DNA of 64,000 nucleotides from Isoetes taiwanensis (taxonomy: Eukaryota > Streptophyta > Lycopodiopsida > Isoetales > Isoetaceae), in the NCBI GenBank assembly GCA_021234155.1, contig JAJEKV010000004.1:16051059-16115058 (forward strand), written 5' to 3'. Positions 9,175-22,789 of this stretch are shown here, piece after piece. Within the stretch, counting starts at the first letter, position 1. Every line of letters starts with the position of its first letter. Position numbers and translations under genes: made by a program. Under the pieces are notes generated by a model. It saw only the letters and a list, made by a program, of their open reading frames with translations, was not told the origin of the DNA and made no database searches.

Positions 9175-10935
9175 CTCTAAGGGGTAAGTCAAATACAATG
9201 GATTTGACCCCATCTTGACTTAAATTCAAGGGCTGAAATTTGATGAGGTGGAATATGTTGTGCAATATGCTTGCATCCAATGGCCCAAAAAAACTTTGAA
9301 ACACCCCAAATGATAATACAAAGGGGTTGTGTAGCAGAGCATCTAGGTGGCACCTCTAGCAAACTGGAGCATGTGAGGTGTGGCCAAAAGGGGTGGCCAC
9401 ATGCATTCTTTGCTGCCTCCACCTCTGTATCTCAATTTGATACAAGAGGGATAACAGAGAGGTGAAGAGCCACATAATCAAGGGGGAAGAGCTTCAGAAG
9501 AGAGGGGGTTCAACAGATTGAACTAGTTTTTGTGGATGCTCCCCTCTGCCAGAGTGGAAGGTTGAAAACTGGCCTCCAACTTCAAGATGGAGGACTCCAC
9601 CTCTGTTTTTGCATCAAATCTGCCATTGACGGCAAAAAGATGATTATGTGGCCGCCCCTAAAGACGCCTATTGCCAGCACCCTCGTTATCAGGGCATCGC
9701 CACCATGGGGCCACCAAGGTGGATGTGGCCATCGTCAGAGGCTACATCGAGCAAACTTGCATGGCATCTATTGGTCCAGCGTGGTGCCGGTCATCCTAGC
9801 AAACTTGCATAGCGTCTATTGGTCCAGCTTGGTGCCGGTCATCCTGCTGACATTGCACACCATTTTCGCCTGGTCATCCATGGCCCGCACTGATGTGGCA
9901 GATCCCCATTTATCAGCCATGACGTCGTTAGGAAGAAGGCCAGGCTCGGCGAAGGCCCGTCCTACGCGGGCAAAGGCACGTTGGATGTGTAGAAATCATT
10001 GTCATGCATACATATCATATGTATCTCGAAACTGAACAACTCTTAAGGAGGTTATTTGGAGTTTGATGGTTATTATTTTGATGCCAATTGCTTGAAATTG
10101 TTGGTTTTGGTTTGATCCATCAACATTTGGACTTGGCTAGTTGCCTTGAGGATTGAATGAAGAATCCTGCTGATTCTGAGCTCTGCTGTTCCCAGCTTCA
10201 ATCCATATGTTGCCAGATTATACCTGCTAAATATTATAATTTTGTCAGACTATCATCTAATTTAAATTTGGTAGCATGTTGCTGATATGCCCGGTAACCC
10301 GACTTTTCATCCCATGATTGGAGCATAACAAGGAGATGCGAGTTAGAGCATATCCTTTTGTCTAGAGTTTGTAAAATTCATTCCAAGCTATTCACTCGTT
10401 TTTCCACTTCAAGTCGCACAGCATGAGCTGCTGCATTGTTTATTCAAGCGTTTCTCTGTTTCTCTAGTGAGGGAGTAATCAGGTTTGCATATCACGGATC
10501 AACTTCCCACCAGACATTTCATGGGTTTAAGCTCCGCCAGCAAATGTGAAGCAATTACGTGCTTAGAAAAACTTATCCTTAGGAAAATGAAGACGAGTCT
10601 TCAGATAGAAACCAACCTCTTCAAGCTTGTAAGCCCCATTACTTTCATTCATCTAGGCAATGAATGTTGTCAAGAACCACCTGCTTCAAGCTTGTAAGCT
10701 CCATTACTTTCATTCATCTAGTGCAATGAATATTGTCAATGGCAAACCACCTGTTGCACTATAAACAGAAATAATAATATTGACCACAACACTTTGAATG
10801 GATTTTACTACAATGAGATAAAGATTACACAGAAAGGCAACGTGCTGTTTGCCCTTATTATTTTACTGCATATGATACACTTGCGTTTTTTCCCTTTGGT
10901 ATTTATATAAGGCCGAAGAATATACATAGAAGGAA
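9175..10935. other. Intergenic with two small tandem duplications
   Basis: No recognisable gene. The 48-bp unit at 9751-9798 is repeated at 9799-9846 with four mismatches, inside an open frame (9532-10035) that I do not regard as real. A 65-bp unit starting cttcaagcttgtaagc at 10619 is repeated from 10684 to 10753. The right end would be the 3' flank of the minus-strand gene that follows. Confidence 0.6.
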
Positions 10936-13110
10936 TCACCTTTCTCGCCTAGCAGATAATATCAACAAATGAGCAATTCCCTGTGTCCACAAATTATGTT
11001 GATAAATGTTTTTGCACTCAAACTCTTGCATGCCAGAGCTTGTCTTGAGACCAAAATAGCGTCTTTGTTCACTATTTTCTAATAGGTTCCTTCCAGGCCA
11101 AGCAGGTATGTCTGGATGCAACTCCAGAAGAACACCTTCACGAATAGGAAAACAAGTGAATCCAAAGATGCATTTAAAGGAATAACAAGTAGAAGGTTCA
11201 ACTTCTCAATTTACAATATTATTAAGATAAACGAGAAATACATGTGGTGAATAGGAGCCATCTTACTTTTTTTGTTAGTCTTTACAGCACCATGCAAAAA
11301 TTTCCTTTGCAGTTTCACAATCACCTGCAAAATGTACAGTCACATTTAAACATTCGAAGTTGGAGACTGCTTTGCCAGTTATTAAGGCTAAGTTGATTTT
11401 ACCTGACCCTGCTTATCCATGTATACATAGACCATTTTCCAGTTTAAATCACCTGAAAGGCATACAGGTTTTGATTGTAAGAAATATGAACTTGGACATG
11501 TAGAAATTGCCAGTAGTAAGCTTACCTCTCTTTGAACGCTTAAGAAACTCACAACCCCTTGCAAGCAATTCTTGTGTATAGTACTCTGCCTCGCTGTCTT
11601 CTGATGCCAGCTCCCCACTAAATCCACTAGAGCTATTTGGTGCTATTTCATATGGTGTAACAGTTGCATAACTCCATGTTTCCTTTGATGTTCTTGCTTT
11701 GAAAGTCGTTGCTCCACGTATTGCTGTCAAGAGATCACATTGCATAAGCAGGTATTCTAGCCAGTAAGTTTGTGTCCTATAATTTCTTAGAGCTTTCAAT
11801 TCAAGAAAACTCATTTGCATGCTATGGCCATAATTTTATTGTTTCCCCTCGTCGGACACATGATTTCAACAAACATCATCCACAAGCACTCACCAGTTGC
11901 AGCAGCTGCAGTGAGTGTCATGACGTCTCCAGCAGTTTTGACATTAACAGCAGAGCTCACAATGGATGAGAGTTGGTCCCGATCAACACCCATATTCTCT
12001 GCTACCTCAACACATTGAGCTGCTACAAGTGATGCGGCAGATGCTACAGCCATGCTTGTACGCGTCAAAGCAGAATCAATTGCAGATCCTGCAGTAGCAG
12101 CTGCAATGGCGGCTACTGCAGCAGCAACTCCAGCAACAGACATAGCTGCATGAAGTTGTGCACTGTGTAACCTGAAGACCTCCTTCCTCCGATCTCTCAG
12201 GTCTTTCAGCCATCTTACTATTGATCTTCCTCGAAAAGGTATCCTTGTTGCAATTATGCTTCTATAGCACTGAGAGCAGAAAAATATCACAGCATTTTAA
12301 ATAAGGCCAATCTTAGTGAAAGCAAGAACAGCCCACACCATATTTCATCCAAAGATCCAGGCTAACACAAACAGCTAGAGAAAATCATGATAGAGAAAAT
12401 CATGAAAGGTAAAATTCTTCAGCATGTTCAAGCAAAGAATAAAATGTGCTACCTGTATGTCATCACTTTCCATTGGTGAGACAGGAGGGCTTGCTGCCAG
12501 AGGATCACTCTGATGGTAAATCAATGGACCACTGCTATGTGATTTTCTTCGAGGATGAAAAATGGACAGTTCCTACAAATAATTGTCTTTCTTATCACAC
12601 AAGTATTTCAGAGTTGTAAAAAACATTGTGTAATTTGCGACTCAACCTTGTCTTTCAGAGCATGCATTCAAGAGCACCAATGCAGGCAGCAAGGCAACCT
12701 AAAAACAACAAAGATCAGAGAATGGAAGAGCTGGAGTGGTTGAAGAATACCGTGGGTTGAAGAATACGTTCCATGACAATTTGGGAAGTGAGTGTTGATG
12801 CGAAAGTAAAAGGCGGAGACTGGAGTTCTTGCTCTGATCCTCCTTCAACCTTGCCAAAACTACTTTCAGCATGTACAATTGCATTATCTGTGGCCTCCTT
12901 TGCTAAAGGGCTACTGTTACCTTTTCCAACTACAGCTAAACTCCAGGACCTTGAAAGGAACTCTAAGGGTTCTTCTGGAATTTCATGCTCTGGATAAGAG
13001 GCTGGAGATGAAAAAAATGTAGGGACGTCTTCATTTATGTTGGCAAGTTGAGAAATGAAACTCTTATCATCATGATTGCAATCCAGCAAACGGTATACTC
13101 CAGCATCCAT
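10936..13110 (-). CDS. FORKED-like / VAN3-binding protein (DUF828 + PH-like domain)
   Basis: Seven coding exons join in frame to 453 residues: 12751-13110, 12453-12572, 11894-12269, 11526-11723, 11403-11452, 11267-11324, 10936-11135, all with GT-AG introns. The family (FKD1, VAN3-binding protein) acts with the ARF-GAP VAN3/SFC at the trans-Golgi and controls PIN1 auxin-carrier placement and vein pattern. Family signs: [13 protein letters not shown] at residues 45-57, HSSGPL and SPPVSP in exon 2, then GRWLKD-type basic segment, [50 protein letters not shown], and a C-terminal PH-like part from about residue 352 ([36 protein letters not shown]). Length and order match the family. No lesion is visible, so it is probably functional. 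Confidence 0.93.
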
Positions 13111-13130
13111 TGACCCAATATTCTTAGAAT

Positions 13131-13825
13131 CTAAATACCAAAGCTTTCAAACTTTCCTTACAACTACGCTCAAATTTAAACTCCGGAAACATCTGCCAAG
13201 AAACATACCCATTAAAGCTCTTTAGCTTCTGTTTCTAGTTCAACCACTCAAAGACAAATAACAGCAATTGCATTACCTCTAGTAAACAGCAGGTCCTCAT
13301 GAATTCATGTAAATCGTTCATCGTGATTCTTCCTGGGTAAAAGCCAGGGAAAACGCACTTTTCTTCAAAAATACCCGCATTATTGAGCCCAGGTAGTAGT
13401 TATAGGTAAATCTCCATCTATCCGTCCACTTCCTCCATCCCGAATCTGCAGGATTATCATATAATTTTACTCCAAAGAAGGTTGGTTGCGCTTTCTTCTT
13501 CAATCATTGGATCAACAATAGGAGCTGTATTTCTAAGCAGCTTAAACCAACTTAAAATAGAGCACCAAACCCTCTTTCCTTGTCCTATCCTCGTTTAATT
13601 TATGCCCTACTTGGACAACCCAAACGAGACAGCCGCGTTCTAGCCCGATTAAAGAACAAACAAGACTTAAACCACCAGAGATAGAATTGCGGGTAATAAA
13701 TAATAATGGGCACACTTTGATAAAACAAAAAACAGATCAGACAAATGGGTATGTCATTTCGATCACATAGACAGACGTAGTTATAAGTCAAGAAGAGCCT
13801 GATCCGATGGGCAGAAAATGCTTAC
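13131..13825 (-). other. Probable 5'-UTR intron of the FORKED-like gene
   Basis: On the minus strand a donor GTAAGC stands at 13825-13824 after a pyrimidine-rich stretch (a likely non-coding first exon, about 13826-13920), and an acceptor-like TATTTAG lies just upstream of the first coding exon. No conserved coding sequence was recognised in between. This is inference from splice-site consensus only. Confidence 0.4.
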
Positions 13826-13946
13826 TTGAAGAGGAGAAAGAAAAGAAGTATTTGGATTGATTCTTGAAGGAAAAGAGGCTGGGTGAAAGGAAAAAAGCGC
13901 AGAGCAGACAGATCTACTGGCAGAATATGAAGGGATGGAGGATATA

Positions 13947-13955
13947 GTGTATAAA
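13947..13955 (-). promoter_or_regulatory. Possible TATA box of the FORKED-like gene
   Basis: On the minus strand this reads TTTATACAC, about 30 bases before the proposed start of the non-coding first exon. It is the only TATA-like word well placed for this gene. Confidence 0.35.
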
Positions 13956-14249
13956 CAGGCTTGGTGGGCCGGAAAACATCAGATTAATCGACAAATTTAG
14001 CCCTGCTACAACTGTTCTTGTCCATTAGAACGGAGCTGCAGATCAGAAAGACAGCTCTGCTCGGAAGACCAAAATTTGGCCACAGAAGCGGCGCCGCCGG
14101 GTTCGCGCGTCCAGAATGCCAACTGCGCCGCCGACACTGGCGGCTCCCAGGCTGCCCAGAACCGTCCGATCTTTCTGACGTGCACGATTTAACGGCTTTA
14201 AATTGCCCCCTCATAAAACAAAATATAGGCTTGTGATATTTCATGATAT

Positions 14250-17200
14250 TGTTGGCCAGGCAAATATATTTCAGATATATGCTAAGGACAAAACCAAATG
14301 TTTATTTTTATGGAATACATTTTTATAACTCTGATCCCCATGTGTTCACACAAGAAGCCATCACCTTGATTTCTGGAATGAAATTGTCGTCGGTTCGCTT
14401 GGCAAATCACTGAGTCAAAGACAAATTCTACTCGTATTTTTGTTGTCAAATTTGCACTGCCATGCCTCTACTTAACACATGTGGATTGATTGGCGAAATT
14501 ATACGACAAATTCTAACGCATATTGTTGAATTGCAAAATTATATAACAAATTCTAGTAGTATTTTTGCCACTAGTACGTAATGCATGTTGTTGAAAGGCC
14601 AAATTATGTGGAACTTCGCATCTAACACATGTTGATTAATGGCTAAAATACGTGAAACTTCGCATCTATAACTTCTATCAGGCAACTTCCCAGTTCTTCT
14701 TATCACTATAGCCAAGGAACCACAACTTGAAACTGTAGGTCCACAAATGGAAGACCTCAACTGTGAATTCAAAAGACATGTCAATGCTCTCCATTTGGTG
14801 GGTCATATATGGTCCCAATGTGTATAAAAAACCCATGTCCACCAAAATTGGCATCATCCTAGTTGACAATGCCATCATTAGGTAAGACATTATTGGCCTC
14901 CATCTCATCTCACGGGTAGCAACAACATGATGACAAAAGTTCATGCCACTTTTGTGCCTCTTCAGATCATATCAATTAAAAGGGCACGCTTATAAGGATA
15001 TTGTTTACACGCATCCGGCGTCAAACATCACAGTTGTGATGTTGTCTTGTGGTCCCAGAAGTAAAAAGAGCAAAATATCAGGTTTCTATTTATTTATTTT
15101 GTATTAATTTATTTTTCAGTTAAGTCCATTTTTATCTGTCTATAATTTAATGTTTCAATAATGATACATATGTATGATAATCCTTGTTTAGTAAGAATCA
15201 TCAAGTAGATTTTGGGGAATGAAGATATTGGCTCTTTAAACCCATCTTTGTTGTCTGTTTAGTAATAAGACTACTGAAGCCATAGTAGACCATATATTAT
15301 GGACTACCAAGTCTGTTTCTAAAACAAGGAGAGAGAGCTTTAAAAATCTATTGACGATGCATGTGCGATCTAGCTTTATAAAACAACTGCCAAAACAAGA
15401 TGAATTAAGTGAAGTGCCTTTTTTATGTCATACCATTGGGGGCATCCCTTTTGGGATATATGATGACTCTTCATAGGGCACACAACCCCTTAGTGCAATG
15501 GTCATCTAGGATCCATTTTGGGAGGAAGGGGGGGAGAGAGAGAGAGAGAGGTAGACAAGAACCTACTAGTCTATGACATGCACACTCAATTCTTTATGCC
15601 TTACATCACTATATCCATCCTCAGCATTAATTGGATTGCATATTGTTTGCAGATGGATCCACTTAAAAGATGCGTGAGGGGTAGAAGAGAGGGGGATTAA
15701 ATTGGATGAAATATTGTTTGGAGATGGATCCATTTAAGAGGTTGTAGAATGGAGATCATTACTTACTCTTTTAAATTTTTGTGGGAAAACTTAATAATGA
15801 ACTTACTTTTAGTAGCAGCCCGAGTTTGGTGTCTACTCCTTACACACTGTTCTAGGACCTCCAAAATACTGAACGCCAGCTCAACCACTTTTTACAATAA
15901 GTGGATAACAAGAAGCAAGAAACTTTACATGTTTAATTCCATGGTTGCCTAATTCTACACGTTTAACTCTAATAGTTGCAAATGCAAATGATGAATCCCA
16001 GCTTCTTGAGTTCCCTTTTGCCAATATGCCTTTTTATTAAGATCCTATATGTCTCATAACTGTCTCAAAGTTAAGACATTAGACTTATGCACTTTGTACC
16101 TATGTAATGAAATCCTTTGTTTTGTTGCATCTGGATGTTTGGTGGTCTCCGTGGACGTTAAAAAAACTATTCTATTCTATTCTATTCTTTACTAGTGGTA
16201 CACTAGTCCTAAAACAAATATGCTTGAGTTTAGATCGCCCAAATTCACATTCAATGTAAGGTGGTTGGGGGCATCTTCTTCTTCTTCTTTAAATTGGTGT
16301 GTTATGGATGCAAAATGCCATAAGCTTCCCCATGGCTACCATATATTCCTTCGGTCTCCATGCAAATCTAGGCTATTCCTTTGGTCTACTCCTCCTCCTC
16401 CTCCTTATATTTTCATAATGTAACTACCATATGAAACCAAGGTCAAGTTGAAGCACGAAACCAAGCTCAAGTTGTTTTATGAAGACCGCTTTTGTGATGT
16501 CCCATACCATAGCAGCCCATTGAAAGGTTAGGTCTTAAAAGCCCCTAAAAAGATCATGTCTTGATATAGGATTGAGGACTTGACTCTTAAGCACTGCTTA
16601 ACCTATGCGACACATAGATTGGCCGGGGTAGCCATCTTAGCGCCATCAAAACCTTGTGCAATCGTTTTAATTTAAACTTTGAGCAAATAGACGAGGCAAA
16701 TAGCATATAAGAAGATGGTAGATGAGTGAAAGGGTCTAGTAATGGACTACTTTAAAAGGTGACATTAGATCTAGTTAGTCTACTTTACAAGAAAATGATC
16801 ATCAATGGACGGTGCCTTAAAAAGGTTGCAAATGGACATATTATTTACAAAGCCCATGGTCAATAAATTGTAACATTTAACACGAATATATTGTAATGGC
16901 CCCTTGGCAAAAAAAAACAAAAGAACACTAGGATTCAAAAGCAATCATCCATGATTGATAGCATGTCTTATGTGGTGAGCACTAAGTACATAAGCATCAA
17001 AAACAACTCTTTCTGCAAATATAAAAACCAAGGCAAAAACTTGAAACAAAATCTGTGTTTGATGCTAAAATTGAATGCTGATGAGCAGTCGAATAGATGG
17101 TATCGAGGAATAGTTTTCATGAGCAATGATGATGAGCAGTGGGATCAATCGGAACGAGGAATATTTTTGATGAGAAATAAGTTAGGTTAAAATTTAGGAA

Positions 17201-19300
17201 GGTAGACATGTAACAAGTGGTGGTTGAGTTGTAGAATCTTGTGGTGTTGTGATGGGCCAGCAGAGTTGTTGAGTGCATGATAGTCATTTTTTGAAATGGA
17301 GTAGGGACCTAAAATGGAAAAGGTGGACATAAAATATTGGGCAAGACGAACAAGCATTAAAAATGGCATGGCGGACACGAATGTCAGCTGTTGGGATGTG
17401 ACGGTTACAGATTCGGGACGGCTGTAAAGGTCCTGCGAAAGAAATCTTAGGCCCGATTTATGCCTTAAAGTTTTAAGCCCTGGAGCTGCCGGATTGCATT
17501 GAAGCTTGAGAAAGCTGCAGCCCGGTCCCATTTCCGCTTTTGGCCCAAATGTGCACCCAAATACCCTTTATTCATTGACACCCAAATACCCCTCTCCATT
17601 TTGATTTTTGCTCCCCCTCTTACTTTATCTTTAAATTTGTATCCCACTAGGCCTAGGCCTCTCTTCTCAAATCCATCTTTGACGAATTTTAGACCAGACG
17701 ACATTTGCCTGTATTACATTGGTACCTTTAAGGAATATTCTCAGATGCCAGTTGTCTTGTACGAAATGTTATAAAGCTATAAAGTCATAACTACCTAACT
17801 CGATTATAATTTCAAAGGATTCCGTGGAAAATCATCCCTTCACTGTGGGCATCAATGTACCAACTACCAATAATATGAGATGGGATGTTGGTAGGCTTAC
17901 CAAAAACATTGGAATCTGTGAAATGGTGATATTCGGGTGCTTTCCTATGGGCAGAAAACCTCCACGTTTCCTTTCCTGAAGGTCTCCTCTGCTATTCCGA
18001 TGTTCCCATGAGCTAAGAACCTGAGTGGCTGAGGTTAAGAACCTCATTTGGAAAGTAATCCCGACGATTACTTTTTGGACCTGGGTCTAACCTCATCCAG
18101 GTCCGTCCGTCCATGGGAAAGCACCCTTAGTGGCAAAACTAAATAAATGTACCACGTAACATGTATATTAGTGCAATGCAAGTGGGCTTCACACAATTTG
18201 GCTATACTAAAAATGTGCATGGGCGGGATGGGGGATTTTTTTAAGGCAATTTGTATGCATATATGTAAGGGTGGGAGATACGTTTTACGTTTGGCCAGTT
18301 TGCGGGTGTGCAAGAGGGCTGGTCAAGGTTGAGAGTAATAAGCCGTAAGTTTATGCTTGAGGTCTCCCTTTAGAACTCGACATTTACTTTAAATATATTA
18401 ATATTTTTTTGGTTCTGGCATTACAGATAGAGATTGTCTGAAGCACCGTACTTGCAATCTTTGAATTTTCATTTTGAAGTTGGTAAAGAGAGTTTAGATC
18501 AATCCTAAAGAAATGCTAGATTTCTTAGGTTCTACTACTTGCAATTAGAGTCATGTTTTTAGGCAGTCCTGACCTTAACAAAAAAGCTATTTGATGTTTC
18601 TAAAAGCTTCAATGCGGTGTTGACCTTAACAAACAATGCAAAGCTATTTGATGTTTCTAAAAGCTTCAATGTGGCGTTGTTGTAAACGCATCACAACTAT
18701 GGGGCTTTCAATAAGATGATGTATAAGAGCCCAAAGTTGGCATTTTGAAAGCCATACGTCCACACCAAGATGCAACATTCCTTATTGTCTTTGATAAATG
18801 CACAATAAAGGGCAAGCTTGAAAAGTTTATATTGCAAGAATTAATTTTGAATGTAGAGAGATTAGAGAACAACGATTCACAGTATTCTTTGATATTATGG
18901 AGTCTATATCATTTTCTCGGTGTGTCATTTTCTTCTATGGTCCATGTAGCGCTCCTCCGTTATATCTGGCAGCCCACCGTATATGGCATAGGATTTCCCC
19001 CATCCAACAGATGTTCCGTCGTATAAGCCCTATGTCTGACTCATGCCGGGGATGGCTATGTAGTTGAGTAGACGATATGGAAGTGTCATCTCGTCCCTTC
19101 CTTTATGAGCTCCTGCATTAGCAGAAGAAAACATACTATTATAAGCACTAACATGACATAAATAGCAATACTACGTCGAACGTACCAATATTCCATCCAT
19201 TGTATCTTCGAAGAATACATCATATGATACATATTATCTATACATACCATGGCTTTTATGCAGCTCTGACTCAAGTGGCAGTCGACTGACGGCTAATCTC
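14250..19300. other. AT-rich intergenic stretch with simple repeats
   Basis: No convincing gene. It holds a (GA)n run at about 15534-15551, a TTCTA pentamer run at about 16168-16190, CTT and CTC triplet runs (about 16275-16292 and 16387-16402), and a 51-59 bp tandem duplication at 18571-18680 (gaccttaac at 18571 and 18622). The short open frames show no domain. Confidence 0.6.
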
Positions 19301-19309
19301 CAATAGCTT

Positions 19310-19860
19310 CAGACAAGGTCATGGCAATGGCCTTCACTGACAATAGACAATGGCTAGAGTTGACCACTCCATCCGTCTCTCCTATGCACACTATACAGAT
19401 AGGCTGAAATAGGCTCTGCCGTGATTGTATCCTTCCGAGACGTAGTCCCACGGTATCACCCGATGGGACTACTCCGATTTCATCTACCAATCTGATGAGG
19501 CAGGAAAGGGGCAAGTCATTTCATGAAGCACAATGGATCCTAGACGACTAGAGGATCATGGCAACACATGTCCATATGAGACTTGAAACTCACCCCTCCA
19601 AATCAAGAGCCAGGGCGACACCTGCAACTTCGTGAGTTAAGACGAAACCTTCGACTAAGAGGGTGTCAGACCCATACCTGGCCCACATGAAGTGATCGAC
19701 TATAGGCCTATTTTGCTAGAAGTATCCTAGTAGCCACGCACAAACCTCCACATCTTCATTGCTCTCGTTATCTGGTGCTCAATCACAACATAGCTTCCAC
19801 AGCCTGGTGGGTTCTATGCACAGTCTAGAATAATAGGGTAAAAGCATGTTAGGTTATGCA
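19310..19860 (+). repeat. Dispersed repeat family A, copy 1
   Basis: Shares a long collinear similarity with 51130-51640 (same strand): blocks such as caatagacaatggctag, gttgaccactccatccg, aagagccagg, acacctgcaac and gtgtcagac occur in the same order and spacing. Part of the same family appears inverted at about 41410-41570. No coding sequence is evident; LTR sequence of a retrotransposon is plausible. Confidence 0.7.
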
Positions 19861-20275
19861 TTAAAAAGTATCATTTAGGAACCACAAAAGTACCTAGAAT
19901 GGTAGCCAGCATTGGATATTGGGTACCTGTGTAATATATCAATAAAAGATACATTTTAGAATTGTTGTATTTATTTTGGCCTCCGATCTGTAGCATCCAC
20001 ACTTGTCCCCACATCAATAGTAAGCTATCTCATTCTCTATTACTGGCCCTTGCTTACCTTGGATTTCTATCTTTTCTTTGACCTGATTCTCTCTGTCACC
20101 TTCTCTGACCTGATTCTCTTTGTCATCTTCCTTCTGCCCATCCAGTGCAGCCTGTCCCTCTCCTTCCTGAGAATCTTGTTCCTCACCCACCTTAATCTCC
20201 ATCGCCACCCTCATCCTTTTTCGACTTTCCATCGTCATCGCGAGTTCTTCCACTATGAAAGCTTTGCAACTCGAG

Positions 20276-20971
20276 TTATATGGATTGGAATTTATACCCC
20301 AATCTTAATGATGAAAAGACTTCATTCCAATAAATTGGGCTAAGACCATAAAGAGAGGTGAAGGCCACACAATAATTGTTTAGATCAGAGATCGAGAGTT
20401 TGGGGTTCCATTTAATGAAGAAAATATGATAATTTTCACATAGCATGGAACCACTGTGAAGAAGAAAGTTTGCTGATCTCCGATTTCCATATCTGATCAT
20501 GCTAAAGGGGTAACTTAGCCAAATAAATAGCATTAGTAGAAAGGCCTTTTTGTAAGGATAGGAGATGGGACCATAAATTAGCAATACTGATTCCAGTTTT
20601 GTTAATTTTTAAAACAACAGCCAAGTTTGAGAGGCATTTCATTTTTTCAAAGACCATGGGGACTTTAAGTAAATATCATGAAAAGTAGCGAGTTTTGGAT
20701 CCCATTTGAAGCCGTTCTTGTTGAAGTGGAAAAAAGACCTGTAGCCGGAGAATTCTTGTCTCCAATAAATTCCTCCTACTAACCAAGATTCTATGATCTG
20801 AATTTCAAAATCTTCGCAGCTTGGAACAAATGTGTATTTTGGGTGGAAGTGATCTTCAGGAAATGTTGGATGAGTTATAAGATTGTCCCAAAGTTGAGAG
20901 GAAGTGCTAGAAAGGAAGCCACAAGTTAATCTGTCTCCATCTATTAGAATGGGAAAAAAATTTATATCCAT
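20276..20971 (-). pseudogene. LINE ORF1-like (DUF4283) fragment
   Basis: Two open minus-strand segments (20639-20971 and 20276-20584) read like the gag-like ORF1 of plant L1 LINEs. The second has a DUF4283-type pattern: IKWNPKLSISDLNN followed by LYGLSPIYWNE. It is broken between the two segments. The adjoining minus frame at 20014-20253 is Glu/Gln/Lys-rich, like the linker in such proteins. No reverse transcriptase follows, so it is an isolated remnant. Confidence 0.5.
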
Positions 20972-20989
20972 ATGTAGCTCATGGAGCCG

Positions 20990-22150
20990 GGAATCAAAGG
21001 AATTGTTAGACTCTACAAGGCTAGCAAACAGATTAAAAGATTAGAGAGTGCAAAATTCAAATTCTCCGAGTAAAATTGGCCAAAAAAGTACTTTGAATGG
21101 AAAAATTGAGAAAGACAAAATTTTCAAGAAAATAGGCGCAAGTCATTTTGTCCTCGACGTTCCCTTTCACAATGGTTCATATCTCACAAATTAGCTACGC
21201 ATCAAAATAAAAATTTCAAAACTTGAAAATTGTGCATATCAATTTTTCCATGCAAAAACGACCCAAGGAGAGAAATCTCTGCTATAAGGAGGATGACCGG
21301 CTTTGCTAATGTGAAGATCATGAGAGGAGAATTTTCCGAATAAAAGAATCGTTGCAGAACTGGATCCGCGGGGGAGAAGCTGAAGCTAAAGAACAGGCAA
21401 GCAGACGTAAAGTCGCCATAACCTGAAGGAGGAAAGGGCAGGATTAGAAAAAGCTTATTCTGGACGGAGCATTACTTCATTCAACCAAAATCTACCAAAT
21501 TCAAACCACGGAAATATGAAGGATTCTTACTACATAGTACTACCATATCTTTCACACATGTATAACCTATAAACCTAATATCACCATTCTGCTTTACTTA
21601 TTAGATGATTTCACTCCTAATGATATATCAAACAGTCTTATACCTATGCCAAGAATGCCCATACAATTTATCCTCTAATGCCATGAAAATGATTAACAAC
21701 CTACTTATATACAAACATGTCTTAGCTCCGTACTCCACTCAACACTTCTAATAGCTTTCTAACTCAGACTATCCATCTTTTCTAAATTGTACATATAATA
21801 GAATTAAATATCATTCTCATAATCTCACGTGATATTAGTAGGCCCATAAGTAATGATTTTTTCCTTTGATCCTTTGATGGTACTATAAGTGAGATCTTTA
21901 CGTCTGCTTCTTTTGCTTAAGCCAGATTTTGCTTCGGGTTTTTTGCAATATGCAATTGCTTCTTGAATTGAGCTTTGAACATCTAGCATATCCTTGGTAG
22001 GTAATGCTTCAACGATGTGAAGACACCCGATTTTAGTATGATGAAAAGTTGTATTCAGTCAATTCTGGAGTGATGATTCATGATCAATGTACATTGTATG
22101 GAACTGAAACAATATCCACAAGTTGTGCAAGCTACTACTATCCTTTATGC
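20990..22150. other. Intergenic, nothing recognised
   Basis: AT-rich sequence without ORFs of note or clear repeats. Confidence 0.5.
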
Positions 22151-22153
22151 AGG

Positions 22154-22475
22154 AGTACAAAATCAACACTATATAGTACATTGCCTCAAATCTTATAGTA
22201 TTTTGCAAATTGTGTTATACAAGATACCAAAATTTGTACAGGCATACCCACAAACGAGGATCTCTAAATGCGGTCTAGATCGAGGAATAAAGGGCATTTA
22301 TGCTCATCCAACAGCTCTCGATGCCCGGAGTCACCCCCCGTGTGAATATGCACCCAAACCAAAGGGGGTTTCAAGGGGGTTTTAATTTAAAATTGTTAAA
22401 TGTAATGGTTTGTGTTAATTAATGTTGATATGTTGGTTGTTATATGAAAAAATTTTTTTGGGCCCTTCGGGCCCT
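22154..22475 (+). repeat. Dispersed repeat family B, copy 1, ending in a hairpin
   Basis: The block from agtacaaaatcaacac to about 22380 matches 46737-46960 on the same strand. Its continuation to 22475 matches 46549-46650 inverted. It contains gtcaccccccgtgtgaat and ends with the hairpin GGGCCC-TTC-GGGCCC (22460-22474). No coding sequence. In the other copy this end is followed by an A run, which suggests a retroposon 3' end. Confidence 0.65.
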
Positions 22476-22789
22476 AACAAAAGGGAGAAAAAAATGTAAA
22501 AGTCATCATAGGATCATACGAATGAATAAAAAACTCAGGATGAATAAACAAATGCTAAATAGGAGTACGAAAGCAAGAATATCTAGCATATTATGAGTAA
22601 GTTGCACGTGAAATATTGGAACTAATAGAAGGTAAAAATAAAAGTATCTAAGAAACTGCAAGATTACTGATAAAAGAATCGCATAATTAGAGTATATGCT
22701 TATCAACTTAACATGATGCCAGCCAAGAGGAGAAAGATTTGTTTCTTTGCCAAGACTTTTAGAAAGATCGTGGTGTATTCTTAGCATTC

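Noticed and set aside
9532-10035. Open frame of 167 codons
   Set aside because: It contains a 48-bp tandem duplication (length divisible by three) and no domain; no neighbouring exon or conservation sign supports it.
11811-12018. Plus-strand frames within the FORKED-like gene
   Set aside because: Antisense of the alanine-rich exon 3; the minus strand matches the family.
22460-22480. Helitron 3' end (hairpin plus CTRRT)
   Set aside because: The hairpin is followed by TAAC, not CTRRT, and the related copy has an A run there, which suits a retroposon end better.
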